From contig NC_022663.1 of NCBI RefSeq assembly GCF_000157895.3, positions 1 through 64,000 on the forward strand: DNA of 64,000 nt, in the 5' to 3' direction. The DNA is from Mycobacterium kansasii ATCC 12478 (GTDB lineage Bacteria; Actinomycetota; Actinomycetes; Mycobacteriales; Mycobacteriaceae). Made by a program: the position numbers and the translations under genes. The first letter of the stretch is position 1; every line of letters starts with the position of its first letter. Under the pieces are notes generated by a model. That model saw nothing but the letters and a program-made list of their open reading frames with translations. It did not search any database and was not told the DNA's origin. Of the stretch, positions 24,973-33,332 are shown piece after piece.

Positions 24973-26312
24973 CAGATTCGTCCCATCCAACTGTTGAACA
25001 GACCGTCGGGATCGTAGGTCGCCCGTACCTTGTCCAGCCGGGCCATGGCCTCATCGGTGGCAAACCGAGCCGGCCGCTGGCCGAGGTTTTCGTCCGCGAG
25101 CTGAATGCCGGTGGCCAAGTGCGACATCGCCGCCATGTTGGACCGCGCCCAATCGTCGTACTTGTCGTCGTCTGCCGGGTCCTTCCAGGAGCCGTAGAGC
25201 GCCAGATAGATCTCGTCTTCAATGCTGTAGGCCATGTCCTGGCGGGCCGGGGACGGCCCCCAGTTCAGCCAGAGGAAGTGCGACGGGTGCGGCGGCAGCG
25301 TGTTCAGGATGTTGCGGATGCCCGGTAACAGTTCCTCGGCCGGCGCCGAGGTCCACATATTGTCCGCCGTGTACCGGTGGTCGCCCAGGTAGTGGGTCAT
25401 CACGACGTCGTACCAGGCGGGCAAATCCGTTGGCATGTAGGGATTTTTGACGAGAGCCCGTTCGATGACCGGACAGGTGTCGAATACCGCGAGGGCTTCT
25501 TTGGCTTCTTCCTCGGAGTCGGCGAATGCCGGCGAGGCCATCACGATGGCCGGCATGTCGAGACCCATCTCCGGCACGCTGCGGGTGGCAAGGATTTGCA
25601 TCTCGACGCGGCGATCCACGTCGGCGCTGACGTTGCGGGCCCAGGTGTAGACCTCGTCGGCCACGTCGAACGGGTACACGTACACGCTGGTGCCGCAGAC
25701 GGCCGGGCGGGGATAGAGCTTGAGGTAAAACGACGTGACGACCCCGAAAAAGCCCGGCCCGGCGCCGCGGGCGGCCCAGTACAGCTCGGGGTGATTGTCT
25801 GCGTCGCAATAGATCTGCTCGCCGTCGGCGGTGATGACCTCGAGCCCGATGACGCTCTCGCAGGCGGGGCCGAAAATCCGGCTGTTCCAGCCGTACCCGC
25901 CCTGCAGCAGGTAGCCGCCCAGGCAGACGCCTTTACAGTGGCCGCCCGGGAAAAAGAGGTTCTGTGCCTGGAGATCGGCCATGAGCAAGCTGCCGCCCTT
26001 GCCGGGGCCGGCGACGGCCGTCATGTTTTCGGCATCGATCCGCGCGTGGTCGAGACGGCTGACGTCAAGCAGAACAGCGCCGTCGCGCAGATGGCTGGCC
26101 GCGAAGCTGTGCCCACCCGAGACGATGCTGACCCGATGGCCGTTGGCCTTGGCATAGCGCAGGCCCGCGACGATGTCGGCGGCATCGACAGCCTGCACAA
26201 TCACCTCGGGATAACGTTCGGGCACTCGTTGATGCCACACCGAACCGCGGCGTGCAGCCTCGTAACCGTCATCACCGCGGAAAAAGTGCCGCCCGGCAGG
26301 AAGTGCGCTCAC
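24972..26312 (-). CDS. BBE-like FAD-linked oxidase, likely bicovalent flavin
   Basis: 446 residues from GTG 26312, which follows AGAGGAG at ideal spacing and gives the length I recall for Rv1774; the frame extends to 26366 without support. PCMH-type FAD domain with H68 (VSGGHSF) and C126 (FFPGGHCKGVCLGGY), the two residues that bind the 8-alpha and 6 positions of FAD in berberine-bridge-type oxidases. The C-terminus ends in the family's KVRATYDPDGLFNSW. Bicovalent flavins have high redox potential and oxidise alcohols, sugars or aromatic alkaloids. Coupled to the DAPG-hydrolase-like gene and divergent from the IclR regulator. Confidence 0.82.
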   Translation of the reverse strand: MSALPAGRHFFRGDDGYEAARRGSVWHQRVPERYPEVIVQAVDAADIVAGLRYAKANGHRVSIVSGGHSFAASHLRDGAVLLDVSRLDHARIDAENMTAVAGPGKGGSLLMADLQAQNLFFPGGHCKGVCLGGYLLQGGYGWNSRIFGPACESVIGLEVITADGEQIYCDADNHPELYWAARGAGPGFFGVVTSFYLKLYPRPAVCGTSVYVYPFDVADEVYTWARNVSADVDRRVEMQILATRSVPEMGLDMPAIVMASPAFADSEEEAKEALAVFDTCPVIERALVKNPYMPTDLPAWYDVVMTHYLGDHRYTADNMWTSAPAEELLPGIRNILNTLPPHPSHFLWLNWGPSPARQDMAYSIEDEIYLALYGSWKDPADDDKYDDWARSNMAAMSHLATGIQLADENLGQRPARFATDEAMARLDKVRATYDPDGLFNSWMGRI

Positions 26313-26362
26313 CCAGATCTCCTCTGATCCACATTTCGGTCCTTTAAAGTTCGCGATGCGGA

Positions 26363-26374
26363 CCACTATAGTGG
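26363..26374. promoter_or_regulatory. Palindromic divergent promoter/IclR operator
   Basis: CCACTATAGTGG is a perfect 12-base palindrome. Its core TATAGT is a good -10 box on both strands. On the plus strand it ends 7 bases before the IclR GTG (leaderless start); on the minus strand it would start an mRNA about 46 bases before the FAD-oxidase GTG. A regulator bound here would shut both promoters. Confidence 0.5.
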
Positions 26375-26378
26375 AATT

Positions 26379-27125
26379 GTGCCGCGAACGGAACGAAATA
26401 CCCGGACGAATCGCGACGAGGGTATCCAGGTGTTGCGCCGAGCGGCAGCCGCACTGGACGAAATCGCTGCCGACCCCGGCCAGTTGCGTCTGGTCGACCT
26501 CAGCGAGCGCTTACAGCTGGCCAAGTCGACCACTCGCCGCCTGCTGGTCGGCCTCGTCGAAGTCGGCTTGGCCAGCGTCGACGACCGTGGCCACTTTTCC
26601 CTCGGTGAACGCCTGCTGGGATTCGGCAATGCCACCGGAGCGCACATCGCGGCAGTATTCCGCCCGACCATCGAGCGAGTGGCCGCAGCCACCGGCGGCG
26701 AAACCGTCGACCTTTCGATTCTGCGCAGCCAGAAGATGTGGTTCATCGACCAAATCGAGTCGTCACACCGGCTCCGCGCCGTCTCAGCAATCGGCGTCCG
26801 ATTCCCGCTGAACGGGACCGCCAACGGAAAGGCGGCCCTCGCCGTACTCGACGAGGCCGCAGCAGCGGCCGCCCTCGCCAGCTTCACCCCCGAAGTCGCC
26901 GCGGCGCTCCGTCGTGAAATCGCTGAAATACGAAGCACCGGAATAGCTTTCGACCGCGATGAGCACACCCCGGGGATTTCGGCGGCCGCCATCGCCGGAC
27001 GAGCATTGGGCGACAACGTGATCGCGATCTCGGTGCCCACGCCGACCGAGCGTTTCGTGGAAAAAGAAGACCGCATCGTTTCAGCTTTGCGCAGTGCGGC
27101 CGACTCGCCGGCCTGGACACGCTGA
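26379..27125 (+). CDS. IclR-family transcriptional regulator
   Basis: 248 residues, as recalled for Rv1773c. An N-terminal winged helix (VLRRAAAALDEIAADPGQLRLVDLSERLQLAKSTTRRLLVGLVEVGLASVD) precedes the IclR effector domain (ETVDLSILRSQKMWFIDQIES, PLNGTANGKAALAVL, GIAFDRDEHTPGISAAAIAGRALGDNVIAISVPTP). The GTG start has no ribosome site but lies 7 bases after a TATAGT box, so translation is probably leaderless. It likely controls the divergent FAD-oxidase/DAPG-hydrolase-like pair and itself. Its effector is presumably an aromatic or other carboxylic compound. Confidence 0.85.
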   Translation: MPRTERNTRTNRDEGIQVLRRAAAALDEIAADPGQLRLVDLSERLQLAKSTTRRLLVGLVEVGLASVDDRGHFSLGERLLGFGNATGAHIAAVFRPTIERVAAATGGETVDLSILRSQKMWFIDQIESSHRLRAVSAIGVRFPLNGTANGKAALAVLDEAAAAAALASFTPEVAAALRREIAEIRSTGIAFDRDEHTPGISAAAIAGRALGDNVIAISVPTPTERFVEKEDRIVSALRSAADSPAWTR

Positions 27126-27131
27126 GCAACG

Positions 27132-27161
27132 CCGGGCCGCAATGTGACGCTGACGGCCCGG
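27132..27161 (+). terminator. Hairpin after IclR gene
   Basis: CCGGGCCG (27132-27139) and CGGCCCGG (27154-27161) form a perfect 8-base stem with a 14-base loop, six bases after the IclR stop. There is no U-tract, as is common in mycobacteria. A candidate terminator. Confidence 0.45.
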
Positions 27162-27288
27162 TTCTGCGCCAACGGAAAAGCAGCCGGCTTTTCTCGAACC
27201 TGAGAGGGCGACGGCGGTCGACGCCGACGACACCGCAGGTCTGAGCCCCGTGGTGAGACAACCGGAAGGAGCTCCGCGCAATGCCCGT

Positions 27289-27310
27289 TTCAATTGTCGT
27301 TCAATTGTCG
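27289..27310 (+). repeat. 11-bp tandem repeat upstream of cyp144
   Basis: TTCAATTGTCG occurs twice in direct succession. The 27126-27449 gap has no recognisable gene apart from this and the 20-base repeat downstream. CAATTG is itself palindromic, so this could be a repeated regulator site. Confidence 0.6.
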
Positions 27311-27400
27311 CCGCGTCGTTGACGCCCGGTCTGTCCACCGACCACTCTGGTGAAGGTCCCTGCTGAGCCATGCCGCGGATAAATCCAGGTTGATCGGCCC

Positions 27401-27440
27401 GAGTGCATACCACGGAGAAAGAGTGCATACCACGGAGAAA
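27401..27440 (+). repeat. 20-bp perfect tandem repeat upstream of cyp144
   Basis: GAGTGCATACCACGGAGAAA is repeated exactly twice. Each copy carries GGAGAAA, so the ribosome-binding element of the following small ORF is duplicated. Confidence 0.8.
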
Positions 27441-27449
27441 GGATGTGCA

Positions 27450-27584
27450 ATGACACCCGTGTGCAGTGTTCGCCTTGCCGGCACAGCCCCCGGCGGGGTG
27501 TTGTCCGGTCCGGTGGCGAAACTTGCGCCGGACAGCGAAGCTGCCGAGGCCGTCGCCCAGAGCGGGCGATGGATCACCGGATGA
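27450..27584 (+). CDS. Small ORF coupled to cyp144 (44 aa)
   Basis: 44-residue ORF starting MTPVCSVRLAGTAPGG. ATG 27450 is preceded by GGAGAAAGGATGTGCA. It ends in an ATGA overlap with the P450 start. It could be a leader peptide that couples cyp144 translation, or what remains of the longer N-terminus seen in M. tuberculosis CYP144A1 in a different frame. No homology recognised and no transmembrane segment. Confidence 0.35.
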   Translation: MTPVCSVRLAGTAPGGVLSGPVAKLAPDSEAAEAVAQSGRWITG

Positions 27585-28813
27585 GTTCCGCCGGACTCCG
27601 TACATGCTCCATCGATGCCAGCACCTTCTTCGGTGCCGAATGCCTGCAAGATCCCTACCCTCTCTACGAGCGCATGCATGCCACCGGAACGGTCCACCGC
27701 ATCGCTGACTCCTCGTTCTATGCGGTATGCGGTTGGGATGCCGTGCACGACGCCATCAGCCGCCCCGAGGACTTCTCCTCGAATCTGACCGCCACGATGA
27801 CCTACACGGCCGACGGAACCGTCAAGCCGTTCGAGATGGATGCGCTCGGCGGGCCGACCCATGTGCTGGCCACCGCCGACGATCCTGCCCACGCACTGCA
27901 TCGCAAATTCTTGGTGCGCCACTTGGCGGCCAAGCGAATCCGCGCCATCGAACAGTTTGCCGCCCAGACCGCAAGCCGGCTCTGGGTCGACGGCCTGCGC
28001 GACGGCCACATCGAATGGATGGGCGCGATGGCCAACCGGCTGCCGATGATGGTCGTGGCTTCGCTCATCGGTGTGCCCGACGCGGACGCGGCCCAGCTGG
28101 TGAAGTGGGGATACGCGGCCACGCAACTGCTCGAAGGGTTGGTCAGTCACGAGCAACTCGCCGCCGCGGGCGTCGCCGTGATGGAGCTCAGCGGCTACAT
28201 CTCCGACCAATTCAGCCGGGCGGCCGCCGGTCCGCAGGACAACTTGCTGGGGGAGCTTGCCGCCGCCTGCACATCAGGCGAAATCGACACGCTCACCGCC
28301 CAAGTCATGATGGTCACCCTGTTCGCCGCGGGGGGAGAGTCGACCGCCTCGTTGCTGGGCAGTGCGACCTGGATACTGGCAACCCGTCCCGACATCCAGC
28401 GGCAGGTGCGCGACGACCCGGACCTGCTCGGAGCATTTCTCGAGGAAACACTGCGCTACGAGGCGCCTTTTCGGGGTCACTACCGGCACGTGCGACACGA
28501 CACCAGCCTGGCCGGGGTCGACCTGCCGGCTGACTCGCACCTGCTGCTGTTGTGGGGAGCGGCCAATCGCGACCCGGCTCAGTTCGAAATACCAGGTGAA
28601 TTCCGCCTTGACCGCGGACGAGGCAAGAGCCACATCAGTTTCGGGAAGGGCGCGCATTTCTGCGTCGGTGCAGCGCTTGCACGCCTGGAGGCCCAGATCG
28701 TCGTGCGTCAGCTGCTCGAACGAACGTCGGTGATCGAGGCGGCCGATGTCGGGCAGTGGTTGCCGAGCATCCTGGTCCGCCGCCTCGAACGTCTCGAATT
28801 GACTGTGCGGTAA
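27581..28813 (+). CDS. cyp144: Cytochrome P450 CYP144 family
   Basis: 410 residues from ATG 27581. I-helix oxygen-binding motif AAGGESTAS, K-helix EETLR, and heme-binding FGKGAHFCVG with the ligand C361. Close to my memory of Rv1777 throughout (PYPLYERM, WMGAMANRLPMMVVA, WGYAATQLLEGLV, GGWLPSILVRR-like C-terminus). M. tuberculosis CYP144A1 is 434 residues. This copy lacks most of the N-terminal extension and resembles the shorter, roughly 400-residue form. Azole-binding P450 of unknown physiological substrate. Here it is preceded by IclR rather than TetR because of the upstream inversion. Confidence 0.9.
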   Translation: MSSAGLRTCSIDASTFFGAECLQDPYPLYERMHATGTVHRIADSSFYAVCGWDAVHDAISRPEDFSSNLTATMTYTADGTVKPFEMDALGGPTHVLATADDPAHALHRKFLVRHLAAKRIRAIEQFAAQTASRLWVDGLRDGHIEWMGAMANRLPMMVVASLIGVPDADAAQLVKWGYAATQLLEGLVSHEQLAAAGVAVMELSGYISDQFSRAAAGPQDNLLGELAAACTSGEIDTLTAQVMMVTLFAAGGESTASLLGSATWILATRPDIQRQVRDDPDLLGAFLEETLRYEAPFRGHYRHVRHDTSLAGVDLPADSHLLLLWGAANRDPAQFEIPGEFRLDRGRGKSHISFGKGAHFCVGAALARLEAQIVVRQLLERTSVIEAADVGQWLPSILVRRLERLELTVR

Positions 28814-28891
28814 CTCGTCCGGCTGCCGTCCTGTCGATGGCGTCGTCATTCTACGGAAACAGTTGGCAACGTGGCTATTTCAGCAATATTC

Positions 28892-29341
28892 TCAGTCGTA
28901 AGGCATCGGCGAATGGCCTCCGCCGGTCACGATGAAAGCCTCAACCGCCGTGGCGTGCTCGAAGCCTTCCACCTCCACCCGCCACTCGTAGAGTCCCGGT
29001 TCCAACGGAATTCCAGGCGGGATACTGAGGGCAAGCGGCATCCGGACCGAAGTGCCGTGGATCGCTCCGGGCATCCGGCCTGCCTCGGCGGCGGCTTCGA
29101 ACAGCATGGGCTGCGGGCCATGCGGCCCCGTCACTACCACCGGATCTCCATCGGTGGTCAGCAGTTGGCACGTCAACTTGTGCTGTCGGTTGGTCTCATC
29201 CCAGTCGATGTCCAAAAAAAGCACCAAAGCGAAAGGAGGAGTGGGTGTTTGGCATTGTCGCCAGCCCAGCCCGAGGGCGTGGACCTTACCGGACTGGGGG
29301 TCGGCCTGCGCTGCGTCCGCCAGTAAAAGGCTGACCTTCAT
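28892..29341 (-). CDS. Conserved hypothetical protein (Rv1778c-like)
   Basis: 149 residues, the length recalled for Rv1778c, downstream of cyp144 on the opposite strand. It begins MKVSLLLADAAQAD and has an alternating beta pattern (HALGLGWRQC, FALVLFLDIDWDETNRQHKLTCQLLTTDG, PGLYEWRVEVEG), suggesting an immunoglobulin-like or beta-sandwich fold of the DUF6941 type. Two cysteines; no signal peptide. Convergent with cyp144. Function unknown. Confidence 0.75.
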   Translation of the reverse strand: MKVSLLLADAAQADPQSGKVHALGLGWRQCQTPTPPFALVLFLDIDWDETNRQHKLTCQLLTTDGDPVVVTGPHGPQPMLFEAAAEAGRMPGAIHGTSVRMPLALSIPPGIPLEPGLYEWRVEVEGFEHATAVEAFIVTGGGHSPMPYD

Positions 29342-29569
29342 GAGGCCGCCGGCATTGCGATCGACGATCGGGATGTCACAGTGAGAACGTGTCCTGTGCT
29401 GCCGTCAAGAGACCCACGAGATCCTGTCCTTGTCCGTCGTTATGCCTGGCTGGTGGGCCCGCCAGGATTGCCGAGATACCAGCGCTGACAGAATCCTATG
29501 CGACCTGACCCGGCATGCCGCCGGCCAGCGTGTGTCGCACCATGTTAATTACCGGGTTACTTACCTTGG

Positions 29570-31423
29570 TTACTTACCAGGCGGCAGCTGACGCGGACCA
29601 TCGGGGGAACGCAACTCGGCCGGCCCATCCCGCCCGACTAGCTCACGCCGGTTAGCACGTCCGGTCGATCCCGTCGATAAGCCAGCCAGATCTTCCGGAG
29701 ATCGCTCCAACGGCCGGTATCGCTCGTTGGGGCTCAGTCCCTCATGGCTTCCGTCGTAGCTGCCGGTATCGGCCTCGCCACGTGACGATTCGATACGGTT
29801 CACGCCGGCCGGGGCCTCAGCAACGGGGGATTGAGGCGTCGGCTGGTCACGTGTGCTGTTGGAGCTATCGGAACTTTCGGAGTTGACGGTGACCTTGCGG
29901 GTGCGCTTGAACGAAAACGCGATTTCTTCGACCTCTTCGAACACCTGACGTGCGGTGCGCAGCGGCTGGGTGGTGTTGTCGATCACCCGCGCCACGAACG
30001 GGGGCATCAACGGCCGAATCCATCGCGCCGCAGCCTTGGTGGCGTCCGGAATCGACGGAATCAGCGGGCCGCCGCGCTCGGTCTCGTCCGTTGCCACGGT
30101 GCCGCTCGAGTCGACCTGCGCCGGAAGCTGTTCCGGGGTTTGAGCGAGGTGATCCGCTGTTCCAGCCGGCAATTGGGCGACGGCGCGGCTGGCGGCCTCT
30201 GCTTCGGCCGCGATAGGCAGATACATGTCTTCCTCTACTTCCTCGACTGGCTCGACTGCCTCGAAATGACGCTGCGACGACGCGCGCACCGGAAGCTCCA
30301 GCGCTTCGACGACACGACGGCGTTGCTGTTCCCGGTCGATTTCGGCCTGTGCCTCGATCGCCAGGCGGGTCTGGGTCAGTTGATGCTCGGCCCACATGAT
30401 TTCGGCAGCGCGGCGAACTTCGGCGCGTTTGATCGCGATGGCGGTCTCGGCCTCGAGTTCGGCGCGGTCCCGCTCGGCGCGCGCGGCCGCGTGGCGGTCA
30501 TGTGTCGTCTCACCACGCCATAGCCACAGGATCAACGGCAGCAGATACACCAGCGCGAAGAACGCGATCAGCAGCGCCCGCAGCACCAACGCACCTGCGC
30601 TGGCGAGGGTTATGTCGTTCATCGCGACCCAGCGCGTGCCCAGCCCGCGACCCGCGTCGGCCACCGCCGCGTGGCGAGCCGCGTTGAGGGCCTCCTGGTC
30701 CTCCCGCACCCTGGCGTCGAGGTCGGGTGCCTGACGGTCGCGAGCCGCCAACGCATTGTCCAATTCACGCTGCGCATCGGCGAGAAGCTCGTTGGCCGTT
30801 CGCGTTTCGGGTCCCTGACCGGGAACGCCCGTGATCCTGGTCTGCGGGCAACCCGGTGTGGGGTGGTATTCGCAGCGCGCGACCACCAGAGCCGTGTCCA
30901 GATGCCCCCGAGCCTGTTCGACCCCGTTGTCGAGCGCGGCCCGCGTAGCACGGGACTGTTGCAGCGACGCCGACGCCTGCGAGACAGCGGGCACGGCGTC
31001 GGCGTTGCGCAGCGCCCGTTCGTCGAGGCGCTGGTTGATGGCACCGGAAAACGCAACCAGCGCGGCGAGCTCGCCGACTACGACACCGACGGCGAGAGCG
31101 ACCCCGGCGCGTCCCGCGATGCCGGACCGGCCCCGGCCTGGTCCGCCGGCGGTACCCCGGACCACCGCGCCGACCAGTAGGGCGAACACCAGGGTCACGG
31201 CAACGACGGCCCAGGTGGGCCAGCTCGTCGCTTCGCTCAGCGCCAAGCTCGCCACGAGCCAGGCCAGCCCGGATCCGAAGGCCACCACGGCGCCGGCAAC
31301 GGCGTGGGTGGACCGCTCGTGACGCTCACCGAGTTCACCCCAGTGTCCGCCGCCGAGCCAGGTCAGCAGACCCTCGATCCGGGTGACGACCGAGCGCTGA
31401 TCAGGATTTTCGTGGGCGCGCAT
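29570..31423 (-). CDS. DUF4407 membrane protein (Rv1779c-like)
   Basis: 617 residues. Four membrane segments at about 41-63, 70-88, 105-127 and 272-302. Between segments 3 and 4 is a helical, probably extracytoplasmic region (about 131-260) with two cysteines (C184, C192) that could pair. After segment 4 comes a charged coiled coil (about 305-370, rich in AERDRAELEAETA) and a long disordered Ser/Pro/Glu-rich tail. This architecture is that of DUF4407 proteins. ATG 31423 lies after GGAG. Function unknown; neighbours on either side are unrelated in strand. Confidence 0.75.
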   Translation of the reverse strand: MRAHENPDQRSVVTRIEGLLTWLGGGHWGELGERHERSTHAVAGAVVAFGSGLAWLVASLALSEATSWPTWAVVAVTLVFALLVGAVVRGTAGGPGRGRSGIAGRAGVALAVGVVVGELAALVAFSGAINQRLDERALRNADAVPAVSQASASLQQSRATRAALDNGVEQARGHLDTALVVARCEYHPTPGCPQTRITGVPGQGPETRTANELLADAQRELDNALAARDRQAPDLDARVREDQEALNAARHAAVADAGRGLGTRWVAMNDITLASAGALVLRALLIAFFALVYLLPLILWLWRGETTHDRHAAARAERDRAELEAETAIAIKRAEVRRAAEIMWAEHQLTQTRLAIEAQAEIDREQQRRRVVEALELPVRASSQRHFEAVEPVEEVEEDMYLPIAAEAEAASRAVAQLPAGTADHLAQTPEQLPAQVDSSGTVATDETERGGPLIPSIPDATKAAARWIRPLMPPFVARVIDNTTQPLRTARQVFEEVEEIAFSFKRTRKVTVNSESSDSSNSTRDQPTPQSPVAEAPAGVNRIESSRGEADTGSYDGSHEGLSPNERYRPLERSPEDLAGLSTGSTGRANRRELVGRDGPAELRSPDGPRQLPPGK

Positions 31424-31644
31424 GAGACTCCAAACACCTCCAGGTACTTCCAGCGTGGCAGGCCGCCGCCCGACTTATCGAATCGAAGCGGCCGCTTGTG
31501 GTGTTGTTCACAACGCGCGGCAGATGTCGCAGATCACACTGCGGCGGTGGGGGACCCGGTCCGCTGCACATCTGACGTCAAATTTCGCGCGACGCGAACC
31601 GATCAGCGACCGTTACGGCAGTTGACGTGAGACGGTATAAGCCT

Positions 31645-32208
31645 ATGCAACATCACGACTACCTCACCTACGAAGACTTCGGCCGCAGATTCTTCGAGGT
31701 TGCCGTCACGCCGGAGCGGGTGGCGGCATCATTCGCCGAAATTGCCGGCAGCGAATTCGACATGGAACCGATCGCCCAGGGCCCCGGAGGCATCGCCAAG
31801 GTCAGCGCGCATGTCAAGATCAACGAGCCGCGTGTGACCCGAAAGCTCGGTGACCTCATCACATTTGTGATCCACATTCCGCTGTCGATCGACCTGCTGC
31901 TGGACCTCCGGCTCGACAAGCAACGGTTCAAGGTGGCCGGAGATATCGCGCTGCGCGCCACCGCACGTGCTGCCGAGCCGCTGCTGCTGATCGTCGACGT
32001 CGCCAAACCGCGGCCCTCCGATATCACCGTCAACGTGTCGTCCAAATCGATTCGTGGGGAGGTGCTGCGCATTCTGGCCGGTGTTGACGGCGAGATCCGG
32101 CGGTTCATCGCCCAGTACGTCGCTGAGGAGATCGATTCGCCGCAGTCGCAGGCCGCCCAGGTCATCGATGTAGCCACCCAATTGGATACCGCCTGGAAAG
32201 GAATCTAG
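31645..32208 (+). CDS. Conserved hypothetical protein (Rv1780-like)
   Basis: 187 residues from ATG 31645, which matches the length I recall for Rv1780; a GTG at 31627 would add six residues. It begins MQHHDYLTYEDFGRRFFEVAVT and has a beta-rich centre (IAKVSAHVKINEPRVTRKLGD, FKVAGDIALRATARAAEPLLLIVDV) and a helical C-terminus. The pattern of a long twisted beta sheet with amphipathic strands could bind lipid, but this is a guess. No signal peptide. Divergent from the DUF4407 gene across a 221-base gap. Confidence 0.72.
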   Translation: MQHHDYLTYEDFGRRFFEVAVTPERVAASFAEIAGSEFDMEPIAQGPGGIAKVSAHVKINEPRVTRKLGDLITFVIHIPLSIDLLLDLRLDKQRFKVAGDIALRATARAAEPLLLIVDVAKPRPSDITVNVSSKSIRGEVLRILAGVDGEIRRFIAQYVAEEIDSPQSQAAQVIDVATQLDTAWKGI

Positions 32209-32327
32209 CCGCAGCGCGGCGAGGGCAGCGGCTGGTTTGGCAGTCGTTCTGCGGCAACGGGATTGGGCCGGCGATAGGCGGAACTGGTCGGCGCGAATCG
32301 GGGGCTTGCCGGTAGACGGCGGCGGAT

Positions 32328-32363
32328 TGTCGGGGCTTATCGGGTTCTATCGGAGTTTATCGG
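32328..32363 (+). promoter_or_regulatory. Helically phased TATCGG direct repeats
   Basis: TGTCGG at 32328 and TATCGG at 32338, 32348 and 32358: four direct repeats at an exact 10-base period, all on one face of the helix, 93-128 bases before the SRPBCC gene start. This is the form of an activator or response-regulator site. The rest of the 32209-32455 gap shows no gene. Confidence 0.45.
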
Positions 32364-32455
32364 GCCGTGGTGCCTGGGTATGTAACCCCGAACGCAGGGC
32401 CCGGCTGCGGCCGGTCAGGTGCCCGGGGCCGCCGAACCAGGGAGCGGGTTAACAC

Positions 32456-32884
32456 ATGGCGCGTGTGGAGGTGTCAACGTCATCCAACGTCGATCCGGAC
32501 TCCGCCTGGAAAATCGCCTCCGACCTGCACCGATTCGACGACTGGATGACGATATTCGGGGGGTGGCGCGGGGAGGTGCCGTCGACGATCGACGAGGGCG
32601 TCCGCGTCTCGTCACTGATCAAGGTGAAGGGTTTCCGCAACGTCGTGCACTGGACGGTCACCGAGTACGACGAGCCGACCTCGATCCAACTGCATGGCTG
32701 CGGTCGGGGCGGAATCCGCATCGCTGTCGCGGTGACCGTCACCGCCAACCATCCGGGGTCGGATTTCCATCTGACGGCTGACCTGAAAGGCGGTCTGCTC
32801 GGCGGGCCGGTTGGGCGGCTCGTCGCCAGAGTTCTGCGCCGCGAGATTCAGAACTCGGTGGACAACCTCGCAGCTTTGCAGTAG
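32456..32884 (+). CDS. SRPBCC (START/polyketide cyclase-like) protein
   Basis: 142 residues with the SRPBCC order: a beta strand (ARVEVSTSSNVD), ASDLHRFDDWMTIFGGWRGE (the W-rich helix-loop), alternating strands (VSSLIKVKGFRNVVHWTVTEYDEP), and a long C-terminal helix (RLVARVLRREIQNSVDNLAAL). Such proteins bind hydrophobic ligands; mycobacteria have many. ATG 32456 follows AGGGAG. It precedes, convergently, the small membrane protein gene. The phased repeats upstream suggest regulated expression. Confidence 0.78.
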   Translation: MARVEVSTSSNVDPDSAWKIASDLHRFDDWMTIFGGWRGEVPSTIDEGVRVSSLIKVKGFRNVVHWTVTEYDEPTSIQLHGCGRGGIRIAVAVTVTANHPGSDFHLTADLKGGLLGGPVGRLVARVLRREIQNSVDNLAALQ

Positions 32885-32892
32885 CGGTACTC

Positions 32893-33189
32893 CTACCGCT
32901 CCTGCCGCTCAAGGCGGCCGAATGGTCGCTGCCGTTCGGCTTCGCGAACTCGCCTGCGCTCCATGGCAAGCCAAGCCAGACCGGCGCCGAACGAGAGCAG
33001 TCCGCCGATGGCGGCCGCGAGGCCAAGTCCTACCTGTCCGAGTGCGAAATTGGCGAGGGACACCACGAAAGCCAGCACGGCACCGACGACGACAACCAGA
33101 CCGGGCTCGTGCTGAGCGTCGTTGGCGCGTTCCGCCGAGTCGTGGGCGTACGGCCGTCGGTGGATGGCATGGCGCGCGATGCCCCCCAT
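32893..33189 (-). CDS. Small two-TM membrane protein, UsfY-like
   Basis: 98 residues. An N-terminal hydrophilic segment with RPYAHDSAERAND, two membrane helices at about 31-50 and 54-76, and the basic C-terminal segment AMERRRVREAERQ. This layout recalls the mycobacterial UsfY family, a small protein next to sigF; similarity is judged by eye. ATG 33189 follows GAGGAGG at seven bases, a strong site. The function of UsfY proteins is unknown; stress induction is plausible. Confidence 0.62.
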   Translation of the reverse strand: MGGIARHAIHRRPYAHDSAERANDAQHEPGLVVVVGAVLAFVVSLANFALGQVGLGLAAAIGGLLSFGAGLAWLAMERRRVREAERQRPFGRLERQER

Positions 33190-33332
33190 GAACGCCTCCT
33201 CAACTGTGAGGTCTCCGGGCCGGCGAACCGTCGGGGTCGCTCAGCAACTTCGGGATTACCCGAAATGTCGCATGGTCAAACGACTTCGCTTGCCATGGCC
33301 TGGAAGCGCATGAAAGCAGAGTCAGCAGCCGC

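Noticed and set aside
29831..30523. 230-codon frame antisense to the DUF4407 gene
   Set aside because: No recognisable domain or ribosome site; typical high-G+C antisense frame.
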